A DNA stretch of 64,000 nt from Nocardia acidivorans NBRC 108247 (GTDB taxonomy: Bacteria > Actinomycetota > Actinomycetes > Mycobacteriales > Mycobacteriaceae): positions 62,001 through 126,000 of the forward strand of contig NZ_BDAW01000012.1 in the NCBI RefSeq assembly GCF_001625085.1, written 5' to 3'. This document shows, piece by piece, positions 1-7,707 of this stretch. The translations under genes were made by a program, and so were the position numbers. The notes under the pieces were generated by a model. The model was not told the DNA's origin and did no database searches. It saw only the letters and a program-made list of their open reading frames with translations. Every line of letters begins with the position of its first letter. The stretch's first letter is position 1.

Positions 1-304
1 CGATCACACCGATGGGAGCCAGGAAAACCGGTGCGGGCAGGGTCATTCCGAACAGCTCCACCGACAGATCACGCTGCGCCGCGCCCACGAACATGCGGGG
101 GATGAGCCCCCACTGATCGAAGGCCGAGACATTGGCGCGCTGGGTGCGCTCATTGCCCGCGCCGCCGGCCACATACGACCACACCGACGGCGGCATGGCG
201 GTCTGCGCCCGCGCCTCCAGCTCGTCGAAGCTCACCGGCAGCGTCGGCACCACACCGCGCAGGCCGTTGAAGTAGATCTCGTTCTGGTAATCGCCGAATG
301 CCAT
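1..304 (-). CDS. lactate 2-monooxygenase / FMN-dependent alpha-hydroxy-acid oxidase, 5' part only
   Basis: Reads leftwards from an ATG at 304 and runs off the window after about 101 codons, so only the N-terminus is visible. The sequence has the features of lactate 2-monooxygenases: an early [10 protein letters not shown] stretch, the [12 protein letters not shown] segment near residues 42-53, then [19 protein letters not shown] and [11 protein letters not shown] leading into the FMN-binding TIM barrel. Family enzymes oxidise L-lactate with O2 to acetate, CO2 and water, or to pyruvate. A GGAG lies about 8 bases before the ATG. The gene is divergent from an Lrp/AsnC regulator with only about 80 bp between them, so that regulator probably controls it. 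The catalytic His and C-terminus lie outside the window. Confidence 0.88.
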   Translation of the reverse strand, partial: MAFGDYQNEIYFNGLRGVVPTLPVSFDELEARAQTAMPPSVWSYVAGGAGNERTQRANVSAFDQWGLIPRMFVGAAQRDLSVELFGMTLPAPVFLAPIGVI

Positions 305-313
305 GGCGTCCGC

Positions 314-359
314 TCCAGTCTCTCCGCGTAGAGGGTCGACTCGATTGTGCGAGACTGGA
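314..359. promoter_or_regulatory. 9-bp inverted repeat between divergent genes, probable Lrp operator
   Basis: TCCAGTCTC at 314-322 is perfectly inverted as GAGACTGGA at 351-359, with 28 bases between the arms. Arm centres are 37 bp apart, between three and four helical turns. The repeat lies between the start of the lactate monooxygenase (304) and the favoured regulator starts (384 or 408). It is a good candidate site for the adjacent Lrp/AsnC protein. That function is inferred from position and symmetry. Confidence 0.5.
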
Positions 360-383
360 CGGCGAGGCCGAAGGAATCGCAGG

Positions 384-1442
384 ATGTCGCCAGAAGGACC
401 GGTGCCGATGCAGGATGAAGCCAGACTGCTGACCGAGGAGGAGCTGGCGCTCATCCACGCCCTGCAACTGCGGCCGCGCGCCTCCTGGACCGAGCTCGGC
501 GGCGTGCTCGGCGTCGACCCGGTCACCGTCGCCCGGCGCTGGCAGCGACTGAGCGAGCGGGGCACAGCCTGGGTGTGCATGTCACCGGGGCCCGCGCTCT
601 ACGATCACGTCTGCGCCGCGTACGTCGATATCGACTGCGCCGCAGGGGAAACCGCGACCGTGGTGGCCGAGCTGGCCCGGCATCGGCATATGCTCACCCT
701 GGAACGCGCCGGAGGCAGCAACCGCATCTTCGCCACCGTGGCCACCCGCGATTTCGATCAGATGGCCCGGTACACCCTGGACGTGCTCCCGGCGATCGCG
801 CATATCGCCGCCATTCGCACGCAGATCGTCACGCACTGGTTCGCCGAGGGCGGCAGCTGGCGTATCGACGCGCTGGCCCCGGAGCAGCGCAATCGCCTGC
901 GCGCGCCCGAGGTGAGCAGCGCCGCCGAGCGCGGCCGTCGCCGCATCACCGCGGTCGATCGGGCCATGATGGGGGAGCTGTCGCGGGACGGGCGGGCCGC
1001 GCACCGGGCGGTCGCCGCGGCCCTGGGCACCAGCGGCTCCACCGTCAAGCGCCGGCTCGATGAACTTACCCGGCTCGGCATGGTGAGCTTCCGCTGCGAT
1101 TTCGCGCGTTCGCTGGGCGGCTGGCCGGTGGCGGTCACCTATCGCGCCACCGCGCCCACCGCCGCACTCCCCGAGATCGGTTACGCCCTCATCCGCCTAC
1201 CGCAGACCCGCAATTGCGCGGCCGTGAGCGGTACCCACAATCTCATCCTGCAGGCCGGTCTGCATTCGGTCGCAGAGGTCACCCGTTTCGAGAATCAGCT
1301 CGCCACCACGCATCCGGGCCTGATGGTCACCGAACGCACGGTGACCCTGCGGCATGAGAAGCTGCTCGGCCGAATCCTGGACTCGCACGGCCGATCCCGC
1401 GATATCGTGCCGCCGGATATCTGGGCGGACGCGGCTCAGTAG
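384..1442 (+). CDS. Lrp/AsnC family regulator with duplicated HTH
   Basis: About 352 residues, roughly twice the usual Lrp length. Two winged-helix DNA-binding segments are visible. The first is near residues 15-55 ([20 protein letters not shown] followed by [12 protein letters not shown]). The second is in the middle ([19 protein letters not shown], then [19 protein letters not shown]). Each is followed by a region resembling a RAM-type effector domain. This tandem architecture is common in actinobacterial Lrp proteins. ATG 384 has AAGGA 8 bases upstream; ATG 408 has AGAAGGA at similar distance and is an equally good start giving 344 residues. Divergence from a lactate monooxygenase suggests control of lactate or 2-hydroxy-acid use. 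The stop overlaps the converging hydrolase gene by 7 bases. Confidence 0.85.
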   Translation: MSPEGPVPMQDEARLLTEEELALIHALQLRPRASWTELGGVLGVDPVTVARRWQRLSERGTAWVCMSPGPALYDHVCAAYVDIDCAAGETATVVAELARHRHMLTLERAGGSNRIFATVATRDFDQMARYTLDVLPAIAHIAAIRTQIVTHWFAEGGSWRIDALAPEQRNRLRAPEVSSAAERGRRRITAVDRAMMGELSRDGRAAHRAVAAALGTSGSTVKRRLDELTRLGMVSFRCDFARSLGGWPVAVTYRATAPTAALPEIGYALIRLPQTRNCAAVSGTHNLILQAGLHSVAEVTRFENQLATTHPGLMVTERTVTLRHEKLLGRILDSHGRSRDIVPPDIWADAAQ

Positions 1443-2230
1443 GCGGCATTCAGATACTCCGCGGCATGGGTCGTCCACAGCACATCGGTACCCGGCATAA
1501 TGTGTCCGGAGTAGCGCACATGCTCGCCATCGGGCCACGGGGTCAGATAGCCGAGCAGGCCGCGCACCGCGGCGGCGTACCGGTCGATATTGGCAATCGG
1601 ATGCCGCAGCAGGAAGTTCAGTAACTCGTGGAACAGCAGTGGGGTGAGGTTTCCGATGCGCGCGCCCTCCACGAGCGAGAACGGCGAGATGGCGGTGTCG
1701 ATACCGCGCAGCGGTGAATCGGCGGGGGAGGCGGTGATGATGTCATCGGGATTGGCGTATTCGCGCACATCGATTCCCACCGGCCACGGTCCGTGCCGTC
1801 CGTGCAGGCCGTAAGTGTCGGAGCCGCACAGGTTTCCGACCGATTGCCCGGGCCCGCGCAGCGGATTGGCGATATTGACCACGAACGCGATCTCCAGCGG
1901 TGAACCATCGGTATTGGTGTACCGGCCCGCGCGCACACCGTCGAGAATCGTGCTCGCGACAATGCCGCCCAGCGAATAGCTCAGCAGCCCACAGATATTC
2001 GGTGAACCCTGAATGGCTTTCACACCCGCTGCCACGCCTTTGCGCACCGAGGTGTCCAGCGACGGGCCCCATACCTCCGGATCTGGTCCGATGGCGGCGG
2101 GCCAATCGGGTTCGAAGGCGGTGAACTTGGCCGGGTCCAGCAGTTTGGCCACATCGTGCAGCATGCCCGCCGGTGTGCCGTCGGTATTGCGCTGCTCCCC
2201 GGTGCCGCGCAAAGTGATGATATCGATCAT
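1436..2230 (-). CDS. cutinase / lysin-B-like alpha/beta hydrolase
   Basis: About 264 residues. It begins with the strand IDIITLRGTGEQ typical of cutinase and mycobacteriophage lysin B (mycolylarabinogalactan esterase) folds. The nucleophile elbow SYSLGG is near residue 86, with Ser88 of the longer reading as nucleophile. An Asp-containing YANPDDIITASP segment and a late His (SGHIMPG) could complete the triad. No signal peptide is visible. An ATG at 2236 is possible, but AAGGGG lies immediately before it and is correctly spaced for the ATG at 2230. Likely activity is ester hydrolysis, perhaps on mycolic or other lipid esters; the substrate is not determined. Genes of this type also occur on phages, but no phage genes flank this one. 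Confidence 0.7.
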   Translation of the reverse strand: MIDIITLRGTGEQRNTDGTPAGMLHDVAKLLDPAKFTAFEPDWPAAIGPDPEVWGPSLDTSVRKGVAAGVKAIQGSPNICGLLSYSLGGIVASTILDGVRAGRYTNTDGSPLEIAFVVNIANPLRGPGQSVGNLCGSDTYGLHGRHGPWPVGIDVREYANPDDIITASPADSPLRGIDTAISPFSLVEGARIGNLTPLLFHELLNFLLRHPIANIDRYAAAVRGLLGYLTPWPDGEHVRYSGHIMPGTDVLWTTHAAEYLNAAY

Positions 2231-2425
2231 GATCATTCCCCTTCGGGGCCGAGCCGTTCGGCTCCCGAGATCACGTTAGGACTGGTCAGCGCCCGAAACC
2301 TGAGTAGCGCACTACCCGAAATCGCCGTGTGCGGGCGAGCGTTTCCCGCGACTCGCCGAATCGGGCCGTGATCGGCCAGTAGGGTCGGGGGACCACCAGC
2401 ATTCGAACCTCGAAAGGCGTCGCTC

Positions 2426-3085
2426 ATGCTCGCCGACCGATTTGCCGAAGCCTTCCACACCGTCGATACCACCGCACTCTGCGATGCGGACAAATCCCTG
2501 CGGGTCATGGACAGCGCGATTCGACCGCGCTCGGCCGTCACCGGAATCCTCGGACCCGCGTTCACCGTGCGCTGTCAGGACGACTTCTTCGGCGTCCTAC
2601 GGGCCATCGAGTCGGCCTCGCCCGGGGATGTCGTCGTCGTGGACGGCGGCAGCAGTGAAATCGCGCTGGGCGGAGAGCTTTTCGCACGCGGTGCGCTGGT
2701 GCGCGGCCTCGGCGGGATAATCGTGGACGCCGGATATCGCGATATCGGGTATGTGCGCGAGTGTGAGCTGCCGGTGTACAGCCGATTCGTCACCCCGATG
2801 TCCGGTTCCACCACCGAACTCGGCGAACTCCAGGTCCGCGTCACCTGCGGGGGAGTGCCGGTGAGCCCCGGCGATATCGTGCTCGCCGATGCCGAGGGCA
2901 TTGTGGTGGTCGATCCGGCGGAGATCGAATCCCTTTTCGCCGCAGCGGCATCGGTCAAACAGGCCGAGGCGCGGGTCATCGCCAAACTCGATGCGGGCGC
3001 GACGCTCAGCGATTGCGTGAATATCGACGCCCATGCCGCCGCACTGCGCGACGAGGCCGACTCCGCCCTCACATTCCTGGTCTGA
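2426..3085 (+). CDS. RraA-like / 4-hydroxy-4-methyl-2-oxoglutarate aldolase family protein
   Basis: 219 residues, the usual family length. The conserved core is present: GDVVVVDGG near residue 70, then GGELFARGALVRGLGGIIVD and AGYRD, which supply the Gly-rich loop and the Arg-Asp pair that bind oxo-acid and divalent metal in HMG/CHA aldolases. VSPGDIVLADAEGIVVV follows. Some family members are retro-aldolases or oxaloacetate decarboxylases; others inhibit RNase E, and sequence alone does not separate these. AAAGG precedes the ATG. It stands alone between a hydrolase and a secreted protein, so no pathway is implied by context. Confidence 0.8.
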   Translation: MLADRFAEAFHTVDTTALCDADKSLRVMDSAIRPRSAVTGILGPAFTVRCQDDFFGVLRAIESASPGDVVVVDGGSSEIALGGELFARGALVRGLGGIIVDAGYRDIGYVRECELPVYSRFVTPMSGSTTELGELQVRVTCGGVPVSPGDIVLADAEGIVVVDPAEIESLFAAAASVKQAEARVIAKLDAGATLSDCVNIDAHAAALRDEADSALTFLV

Positions 3086-3185
3086 CCGCCCCGCCTCCCG
3101 GTACACCGCTCGTACGTCCGGTACCCTGCCACCCGGTTCGATGATCTGTCCACGATTGGTCCGGAAATCCGAAAGACGGGGCACG

Positions 3186-3620
3186 ATGAGCGGATTGGAA
3201 GTTTCACGCGGGGCCGGTACGGCGGTCGCGGCGGCGTGTATCGCGGTATCGATGGCGGCGCTCGCGCCGCAGGCGAACGCGGCGGCCACACCCAACCTGT
3301 CGGTCGCCATGACCGGCGGCGGGCCGGTGAAAATCGCCTCGGTGGGCTGCGGGCAGACCGCGGTCGCCACGGTGAAGATGCCCGATGGCACGCCGGTGAC
3401 GCACGGGCGCGTCGAATTCACCAGCCACCTGGCGAATATGGGCGGCAATGTGGTCGGCACGGTGCCGGTGACCGATGGCACCGCGAGCATTTTCTGGGTT
3501 CCCGGGGTCGAGGGTCAGCACACGGTGAGCGCGTTCTATTTCGACGATTCGTCGGATACGCGACCCGCCGTCGGTCAGACCACCATCAACGCGGTGAATC
3601 TGAACGGTGTGTGCGTCTGA
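3186..3620 (+). CDS. small secreted protein with Ig-like repeat fold
   Basis: 144 residues from the ATG at 3186. A clear signal peptide occupies roughly residues 1-32 (hydrophobic AAACIAVSMAALAP ending in an ANA-A cleavage motif). The mature part is beta-rich: ATVKMPDGTPVTHGRVEF and GQHTVSAFYFDD look like a bacterial Ig-like (Big_3/Big_5) module, the type used in extracellular adhesion and wall proteins. Two Cys (VGCGQ and the terminal GVCV) could form a disulphide joining the two ends. A strong terminator follows 16 bases after the stop. Function unknown. The ORF is open upstream of 3186, but only this ATG gives a sensible signal peptide. Confidence 0.75.
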   Translation: MSGLEVSRGAGTAVAAACIAVSMAALAPQANAAATPNLSVAMTGGGPVKIASVGCGQTAVATVKMPDGTPVTHGRVEFTSHLANMGGNVVGTVPVTDGTASIFWVPGVEGQHTVSAFYFDDSSDTRPAVGQTTINAVNLNGVCV

Positions 3621-3635
3621 GTTTGCGCGCTGTCT

Positions 3636-3671
3636 GCTCCGGCCCGAATTCGATTGGGCCGGAGCTTTTTT
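3636..3671 (+). terminator. rho-independent terminator
   Basis: Perfect 10-bp stem (GCTCCGGCCC at 3636-3645 with GGGCCGGAGC at 3656-3665), 10-base loop, then six T. It ends transcription from the small secreted protein gene. The T-tract reaches the stop codon of the converging L,D-transpeptidase gene, and the same hairpin could act on that transcript too. Confidence 0.85.
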
Positions 3672-4363
3672 CAACTCGCGTACATTCCGATGACCGGCCG
3701 CCGCGCCGGTTGCAGGGTGGCGATCAGGGTGCGCATCACATCCTCGGAGACCGCGACGCATCCGGAGGTCGGTTCGCCGATAGCGCCGTGCAGGAAGAAT
3801 GCCGAACCCGCGCCGGGCAGCGCCGGGGAACGGTTGTAGTCGATGACGATCGCGTGGTTGTACTGCGGATCCACCCGGCCCAGGTTCTCCGCGCGGGTGG
3901 TGTCGAATGGGCAATCCGGCGCGGCGCACCGGTATTCGGTGTTGTACAGCGGACTCTCCACATCCGAGACCCACCACCAGGTATTGGACCGGTCGATCGC
4001 CAGATAGGGCAGTTGCGCCGCCGGATCGGGGCGGCGGCCGAATCCCTCGGTCAATGTGAAGGTGCCTTGCGGGGTGAAGGCGCGGCCCTCGGCGGCATGG
4101 GGGGAGATCCCTTCCGCACCGACCCACGCGGGTACCGCGAAAGTGCGCTTCCAATCCCGGAGTCGATTCCGCTGCCACAACTCCAGGGTCGCGCGCGCCT
4201 CGCCGCGGGGTGCGGTCACCCATACGACCTGTGTGCCGGGCACCGTATCCGGATCGAATGGCGGTTTGTCCGGATTTGCGCGGGGTAAAAGCGCAATGCC
4301 CAATCCAACGACGAATACCGCCATGATCCACCGCCCTGCTGTTCGAACGCCGGTATCGGTCAA
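3671..4363 (-). CDS. L,D-transpeptidase (YkuD-type) family protein
   Basis: 230 residues. One N-terminal hydrophobic helix (IMAVFVVGLGIALLP, about residues 13-27) acts as signal anchor. The catalytic region is FFLHGAIGEPTSGCVAVSE, with His192, Ser200-Gly201 and Cys202 matching the His...(S/T)-x-Gly-Cys core of YkuD enzymes, which form 3-3 peptidoglycan crosslinks or related bonds. A second Cys pair (YRCAAPDCPF) lies before it. The start is a TTG whose bases overlap the upstream Nudix stop (TTGA), indicating translational coupling. Whether it acts as a crosslinking enzyme or a wall-modifying relative is not resolved. Confidence 0.8.
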   Translation of the reverse strand: MTDTGVRTAGRWIMAVFVVGLGIALLPRANPDKPPFDPDTVPGTQVVWVTAPRGEARATLELWQRNRLRDWKRTFAVPAWVGAEGISPHAAEGRAFTPQGTFTLTEGFGRRPDPAAQLPYLAIDRSNTWWWVSDVESPLYNTEYRCAAPDCPFDTTRAENLGRVDPQYNHAIVIDYNRSPALPGAGSAFFLHGAIGEPTSGCVAVSEDVMRTLIATLQPARRPVIGMYAS

Positions 4364-4830
4364 TCCCGCTCGCGTCCCCGACTGTCTCCGGCCGTCACCG
4401 TCCAGCCTGACAGGCCGAAATGCTCACCGCGCCGGAACAGATCCAATCCGATGCTCGTATAGGGAACCGTGTCCTCCGGGATGGCGTCGATCGGGAACCA
4501 GCGCAGGTCCGAACACTTGTCCGGTTCGGCATTGAACGGCTCGCCCGACCAGGTGTCGGCGTGAAAGAAGAATCCCACCCGGCTCTGCCGATCCGGGGGC
4601 TGATAGTGCACCGCATTCGCCATTCGAATGTCGCTGCGGGACAGCTCTATCCCGATCTCCTCCCGCGCCTCTCGAATCATCCCCGCCTCCAGATCCTCCT
4701 GCGCCTCGAGCTTGCCGGACGGCAGATTCCAGAGCCCGTCCGAATAGCCGGTATTCGCCCGCCGCGCGAGCAGGACCTCATCCCCGCGCGTCAGAATGAG
4801 CAGAACATCGACGAAGCTCGTATACGGCAT
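4360..4830 (-). CDS. Nudix hydrolase
   Basis: About 156 residues. The complete Nudix box GKLEAQEDLEAGMIREAREE plus IGIE (G-x5-E-x7-R-E-x2-E-E-x-G-I) is near residues 41-64 and supplies the metal-binding glutamates for hydrolysis of nucleoside-diphosphate-linked substrates. GLWNLPSG before it is typical of MutT-like house-cleaning enzymes. The first ATG at 4836 directly abuts GGAG, while the ATG at 4830 has that GGAG 6 bases upstream and is preferred. It is co-transcribed with the downstream transpeptidase through a 4-base overlap. The substrate is unknown. Confidence 0.85.
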   Translation of the reverse strand: MPYTSFVDVLLILTRGDEVLLARRANTGYSDGLWNLPSGKLEAQEDLEAGMIREAREEIGIELSRSDIRMANAVHYQPPDRQSRVGFFFHADTWSGEPFNAEPDKCSDLRWFPIDAIPEDTVPYTSIGLDLFRRGEHFGLSGWTVTAGDSRGRERD

Positions 4831-4842
4831 CGGCATCTCCGT

Positions 4843-5520
4843 TCAAGTGCGGCTCGACCGGGCGCGAGCGCGAAGCGGCGCATCAGCACGTCGACCGCCG
4901 AGGTCGCGGACGGCATACGGGCAATCTCGGAGCGAATGCGTTCGGCCGCATCACGATACGCGCTGTCGGCGAACAGCAGGCGAAACTTCCCGCGCTATGG
5001 CGTCGGGAGTCACCTGTGCGGAGGTGAGCACCCGGGCCGCGCCCCGCTCGCCGGACGGCGTCGGCGGTCGGGAATTGGTCCGCACCGCGGGGCGAGAGCA
5101 TCAGCGGGAGCCCGTGCGACAGGGCCGTGAGCGTGGTGCCCGCACCGCCGTGGCAGAGCACCGCATCGCAGCGGGGGAGGCACGCGGCCAGCGACAACCA
5201 CTGTGCGATATGGATATTGGGCGGTTGCGGGCCGAGTGCCGCCGGATCGGTCTGGCGGCCGACGGTGACGATGATATCGGCGTCCAGGGTGGCGAGGCCG
5301 CTCACGAGGGGCTCGTATGCGGCGGGCTGGTTGACGATCGGGACGGTGCCCAGCGAGACGTACGCCACCGGGCGGACGCCCAGCCGCGAAACCCATTCGG
5401 GCAGTTCGTCGTCCCGGCTGCCGGAGATCGCGGGCCGGATCGGTGTCGATATCTCCGCGGCCGGGCCGCCGTCGGCGCGCAGGGTGACGCCGCAGGAGAC
5501 CGAACAGTGGTGGCGGACAC
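4843..5520 (-). pseudogene. broken MGT/UGT-family glycosyltransferase
   Basis: Minus-strand C-terminal half of a macrolide/UGT-type glycosyltransferase. One frame preserves VAYVSLGTVPIVN, ADIIVTVGRQTDP, HIAQWLSLAACLP and CHGGAGTTLTALSHGLPLML plus the DQFPTAD segment of the nucleotide-sugar site. Near 5035-5048, in a GC run, the homologous reading shifts by one base to ARVLTSAQVTPDAIARE. Near 4985-4990 it shifts again to LLFADSAYRDAAERIRSEIA. At least two frameshifts are therefore needed, and the N-terminal acceptor half is missing or unrecognisable. The remnant ends just before the Nudix gene. Confidence 0.8.
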
Positions 5521-5827
5521 CCTGGTGTCCGCCCTGCCGGCCTCCGCCCGACATTCCCGGGATTGCCGTCGCGGTGACCGGGGTTTCGGGGCTACCGGTA
5601 CGAATTACTTTATCTCGCAATGCCGAAGTCGAATTGCCTGCGGCGAGGTGCCGGGGACTCGCCGGAAAGGGCTGTGCAATCGCCATGATTGGTCGTACCC
5701 TGTTCGCGTAAGTACAACCCGGAGTTGTTCTCCGCTCCGGACTTCTCCGCCCTTGATCCACTCCAGACCCCGGTGGCTCTGTTTCGAATCCGACCGAGTA
5801 TCACCAGGCAATGGGATTGGATATGTA
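5521..5827. other. stretch without a recognisable gene
   Basis: About 300 bp between the glycosyltransferase remnant and the next small gene. It is less GC-rich in places than its neighbours. No frame reads as a known protein, and no clear hairpin or promoter was seen. It may be the decayed 5' half of the glycosyltransferase gene. Confidence 0.4.
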
Positions 5828-6130
5828 ATGGGCTCGCCAACCAGAACTGTCGCGTCAGCACCTGTCCGGAGCATCGAAAGTGTTGCGGTACAAGGCATTC
5901 GAATGGCTCGCAGCAGGGTGTCCGTGCTACGGCTGATGCGAGAGTTTCCCGGTGTTCCATCCGCCACGATCCGGGCTGTATTCGACGATGTGCGCGCGGG
6001 CCTACGTCCGCATCTGGCGGATTCCCTCATCGAGATGACCGAATTGGTGGCCCGTGCGCGGATTCGACAGACGGTGTCGACCGATTCGAGATCCGGTAGC
6101 CATTCGACCGAGTGTGATATTGCCCAGTAA
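5828..6130 (+). CDS. small hypothetical protein, predicted three-helix fold
   Basis: 100 residues from the ATG at 5828. The C-terminal two thirds (SVLRLMREFPGVPSATIRA, then FDDVRAGLRPHLADSLIEMT and ELVARARI) looks like three amphipathic helices. Actinobacteria encode many small uncharacterised proteins with this REFP...P..TI pattern. The N-terminus is less convincing and no strong ribosome site is present, so the start is uncertain. A strong hairpin follows 14 bases after the stop, supporting a real transcription unit. It is flanked on both sides by gene remnants. No function can be given. Confidence 0.45.
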   Translation: MGSPTRTVASAPVRSIESVAVQGIRMARSRVSVLRLMREFPGVPSATIRAVFDDVRAGLRPHLADSLIEMTELVARARIRQTVSTDSRSGSHSTECDIAQ

Positions 6131-6143
6131 GTCCTGTTTGTGA

Positions 6144-6173
6144 ATGTCGAGCCGCCTGTGGGCGGCTCGACAT
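6144..6173 (+). terminator. 13-bp perfect hairpin without T-tract
   Basis: ATGTCGAGCCGCC at 6144-6156 pairs perfectly with 6161-6173 around a TGTG loop. There is no U-run, as is common for actinobacterial terminators. It lies 14 bases after the stop at 6130 and just beyond the end of the minus-strand remnant at 6178, so it could serve both directions. Confidence 0.65.
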
Positions 6174-6177
6174 CAGG

Positions 6178-6349
6178 TGCGGCGCCGCCTAGGCAATGGC
6201 GCGCGCTGATATCCCGGGGCGCGCGGATGCGGGTCTCGGAGCCCGGGGACGCGACCGCGAGCACCTGCTCCCACCCGCTGATCCCGCAGGCACTCGTTGT
6301 GCACCCCCGGCCCGATCATGCCGGTCGCGCCGAAGTGGATTACCTTCAT
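6178..6349 (-). pseudogene. N-terminal remnant of an NAD(P)-binding epimerase/SDR
   Basis: From an ATG at 6349 the minus strand reads MKVIHFGATGMIGPGVHNE and CLRD. This is the first beta strand and GxTGxxG dinucleotide loop of atypical SDR / NAD(P)H-binding proteins. The expected second strand then appears only in another frame (VLAVASPGS), and homology stops within about 60 codons at the hairpin at 6144-6173. A full family member would have 200-300 residues, so this is a frameshifted, truncated remnant. Confidence 0.65.
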
Positions 6350-6549
6350 GCGCGCATCCTGCCCCAGCGGTAAGGGGATCGAGGGGACGCGTCGGCGACG
6401 GCTACGCCGCGATGGGCCGTGTCGATGCGGCGCATTCCCCCCACCGATGAATTTCCGGTGACCGCCTCGTCTCTGGTTGTACAGAGGGAGATGATCATGG
6501 GTAGGCCATCGGCCAGTGATCTCTCCGACCGCAGAGAGGAATTCGGGGT

Positions 6550-7356
6550 ATGACGAGACCGTTTCGATTCGGGGTGGTCGCCCCGATCTACACCGATCTG
6601 CCGACGTGGCTGGACCGTGCGCGCCGGATTGCCGACAGCGGGTATTCGACGCTGCTGATGCCCGACTTCCCACTGTTGCAGCCTGCGCCCGGCCCCGTAC
6701 TGGCCACCGTCGCGGCGCTGACCGATCTGCGCGTGGGTTCTTGGGTGTACGCGTCTCCGTTGCGTCCGTCCTGGCTGACGGCGTGGGAGGCGCATTCACT
6801 GTCGCTGATGACGGGCGGCCGGTTCGAGATGGGGATCGGCACCGGCAGGCCGGGAATCGAGGACGAACTCCGCGACCGGGGCATTCCCGGCGTTCCACCA
6901 CCCAGCGAGCGGCTGGCATCGATCCGCGAAACCGTGACGGCGCTCAGGGATTTCGACGGTCCCGACCGTCACACCCCCGTGGCCATGGCCGTCTCCGGCC
7001 CGAAGGCCCGCGCGCTGGCCGCGGAGTTCGCCGATACGGTCACCTTCCCGCTGGGCACCCAGCCGCGCGCCGAAATCGCCAGTCTGACCGCGAATTTCCG
7101 CGCGGCGGGCACCATCGAACTCGCTCTCGCCATCCCGATCATCGGCGACTACGTCGCACCCCACATGGCTCCCCCCGGCACCGACCCCGCCCCATTCCAC
7201 GCCGCCGACGCGGTGATCGCCCTCCCCGATGATCCGGCGGCCGCCGCCGAGGAAATCCAGCGTCGCAGAGAAGAACTCGGCTTCTCCTACTTCGTCTTCG
7301 GCGCCGACTACGCCGACCGATTCGCCCCACTGGTCGCCAAACTCACCGGAACATAG
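6550..7356 (+). CDS. LLM-class (luciferase-like) flavin/F420-dependent oxidoreductase
   Basis: 268 residues, a single luciferase-like TIM barrel. FRFGVVAP opens strand 1. LTDLRVGSWVYASPLRPS and LSLMTGGRFEMGIGTGRPG are the hallmark substrate/cofactor loops, and IRETVTALR and the VAMAVSGPKARALAAEFAD segment follow as in F420-dependent members. The short length and absence of long insertions fit small F420-dependent reductases rather than bacterial luciferase. GAGAGG and GGGG lie upstream of the ATG. It follows the SDR remnant and converges on a membrane-protein gene. Substrate unknown. Confidence 0.85.
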   Translation: MTRPFRFGVVAPIYTDLPTWLDRARRIADSGYSTLLMPDFPLLQPAPGPVLATVAALTDLRVGSWVYASPLRPSWLTAWEAHSLSLMTGGRFEMGIGTGRPGIEDELRDRGIPGVPPPSERLASIRETVTALRDFDGPDRHTPVAMAVSGPKARALAAEFADTVTFPLGTQPRAEIASLTANFRAAGTIELALAIPIIGDYVAPHMAPPGTDPAPFHAADAVIALPDDPAAAAEEIQRRREELGFSYFVFGADYADRFAPLVAKLTGT

Positions 7357-7372
7357 GCCGTCGCAATCCCTT

Positions 7373-7705
7373 TCAGCCGACGGCCGGATCGCTCAGTGCG
7401 TACATGATCAGCGAGGTGATCGCCGCGATACCCGTGAGGCAGGGAATGGCTCCGAAGCCGACCAGGAATCGAATATTGCCGGAATCCCAGCCGCGAAGGT
7501 GCATGCGCACGGAGCTGACCAGCGTACTCGCCAGCCAAATCGTCAGGGCGAGAATAGGCCCCACCCAGAGGCCGAAGGTGAAGAGGGCATACAGCGAGCC
7601 CACGAGGCAGATAGCGGTCATCCCGGTGCCCGCTATCACGCCGACCATCACCTCCGCGCAGTAGTGAACCCGGGTCCATACCGTCCGGCGGGTGTTCGCG
7701 TTCAT
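7373..7705 (-). CDS. small integral membrane protein
   Basis: 110 residues with three predicted membrane helices: VGVIAGTGMTAICLVGSLYAL, then LWVGPILALTIWLASTLVS and FGAIPCLTGIAAITSLIMYA. It is the second gene of a unit with the MerR regulator, whose stop (TAG at 7710-7708) lies in GGAGTAGTGATG. That GGAG sits 5 bases before the ATG at 7705, so translation is probably coupled. A GTG at 7708 is the alternative start. Pairing with a MerR regulator might suggest an efflux or stress role, but there is no transporter motif, so function is unknown. Confidence 0.7.
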   Translation of the reverse strand: MNANTRRTVWTRVHYCAEVMVGVIAGTGMTAICLVGSLYALFTFGLWVGPILALTIWLASTLVSSVRMHLRGWDSGNIRFLVGFGAIPCLTGIAAITSLIMYALSDPAVG

Positions 7706-7707
7706 CA

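Noticed and set aside
1436-2230. Lysin-B-like gene considered as evidence of a prophage
   Set aside because: No capsid, tail, integrase or holin genes nearby; cutinase-like hydrolases are common chromosomal genes in mycolic-acid bacteria.
4796-5827. Long plus-strand open frame running into the small gene at 5828
   Set aside because: It is antisense to the recognisable glycosyltransferase remnant, has Arg/Gly-rich composition typical of GC-rich antisense frames, and only its last 100 codons look like a protein.
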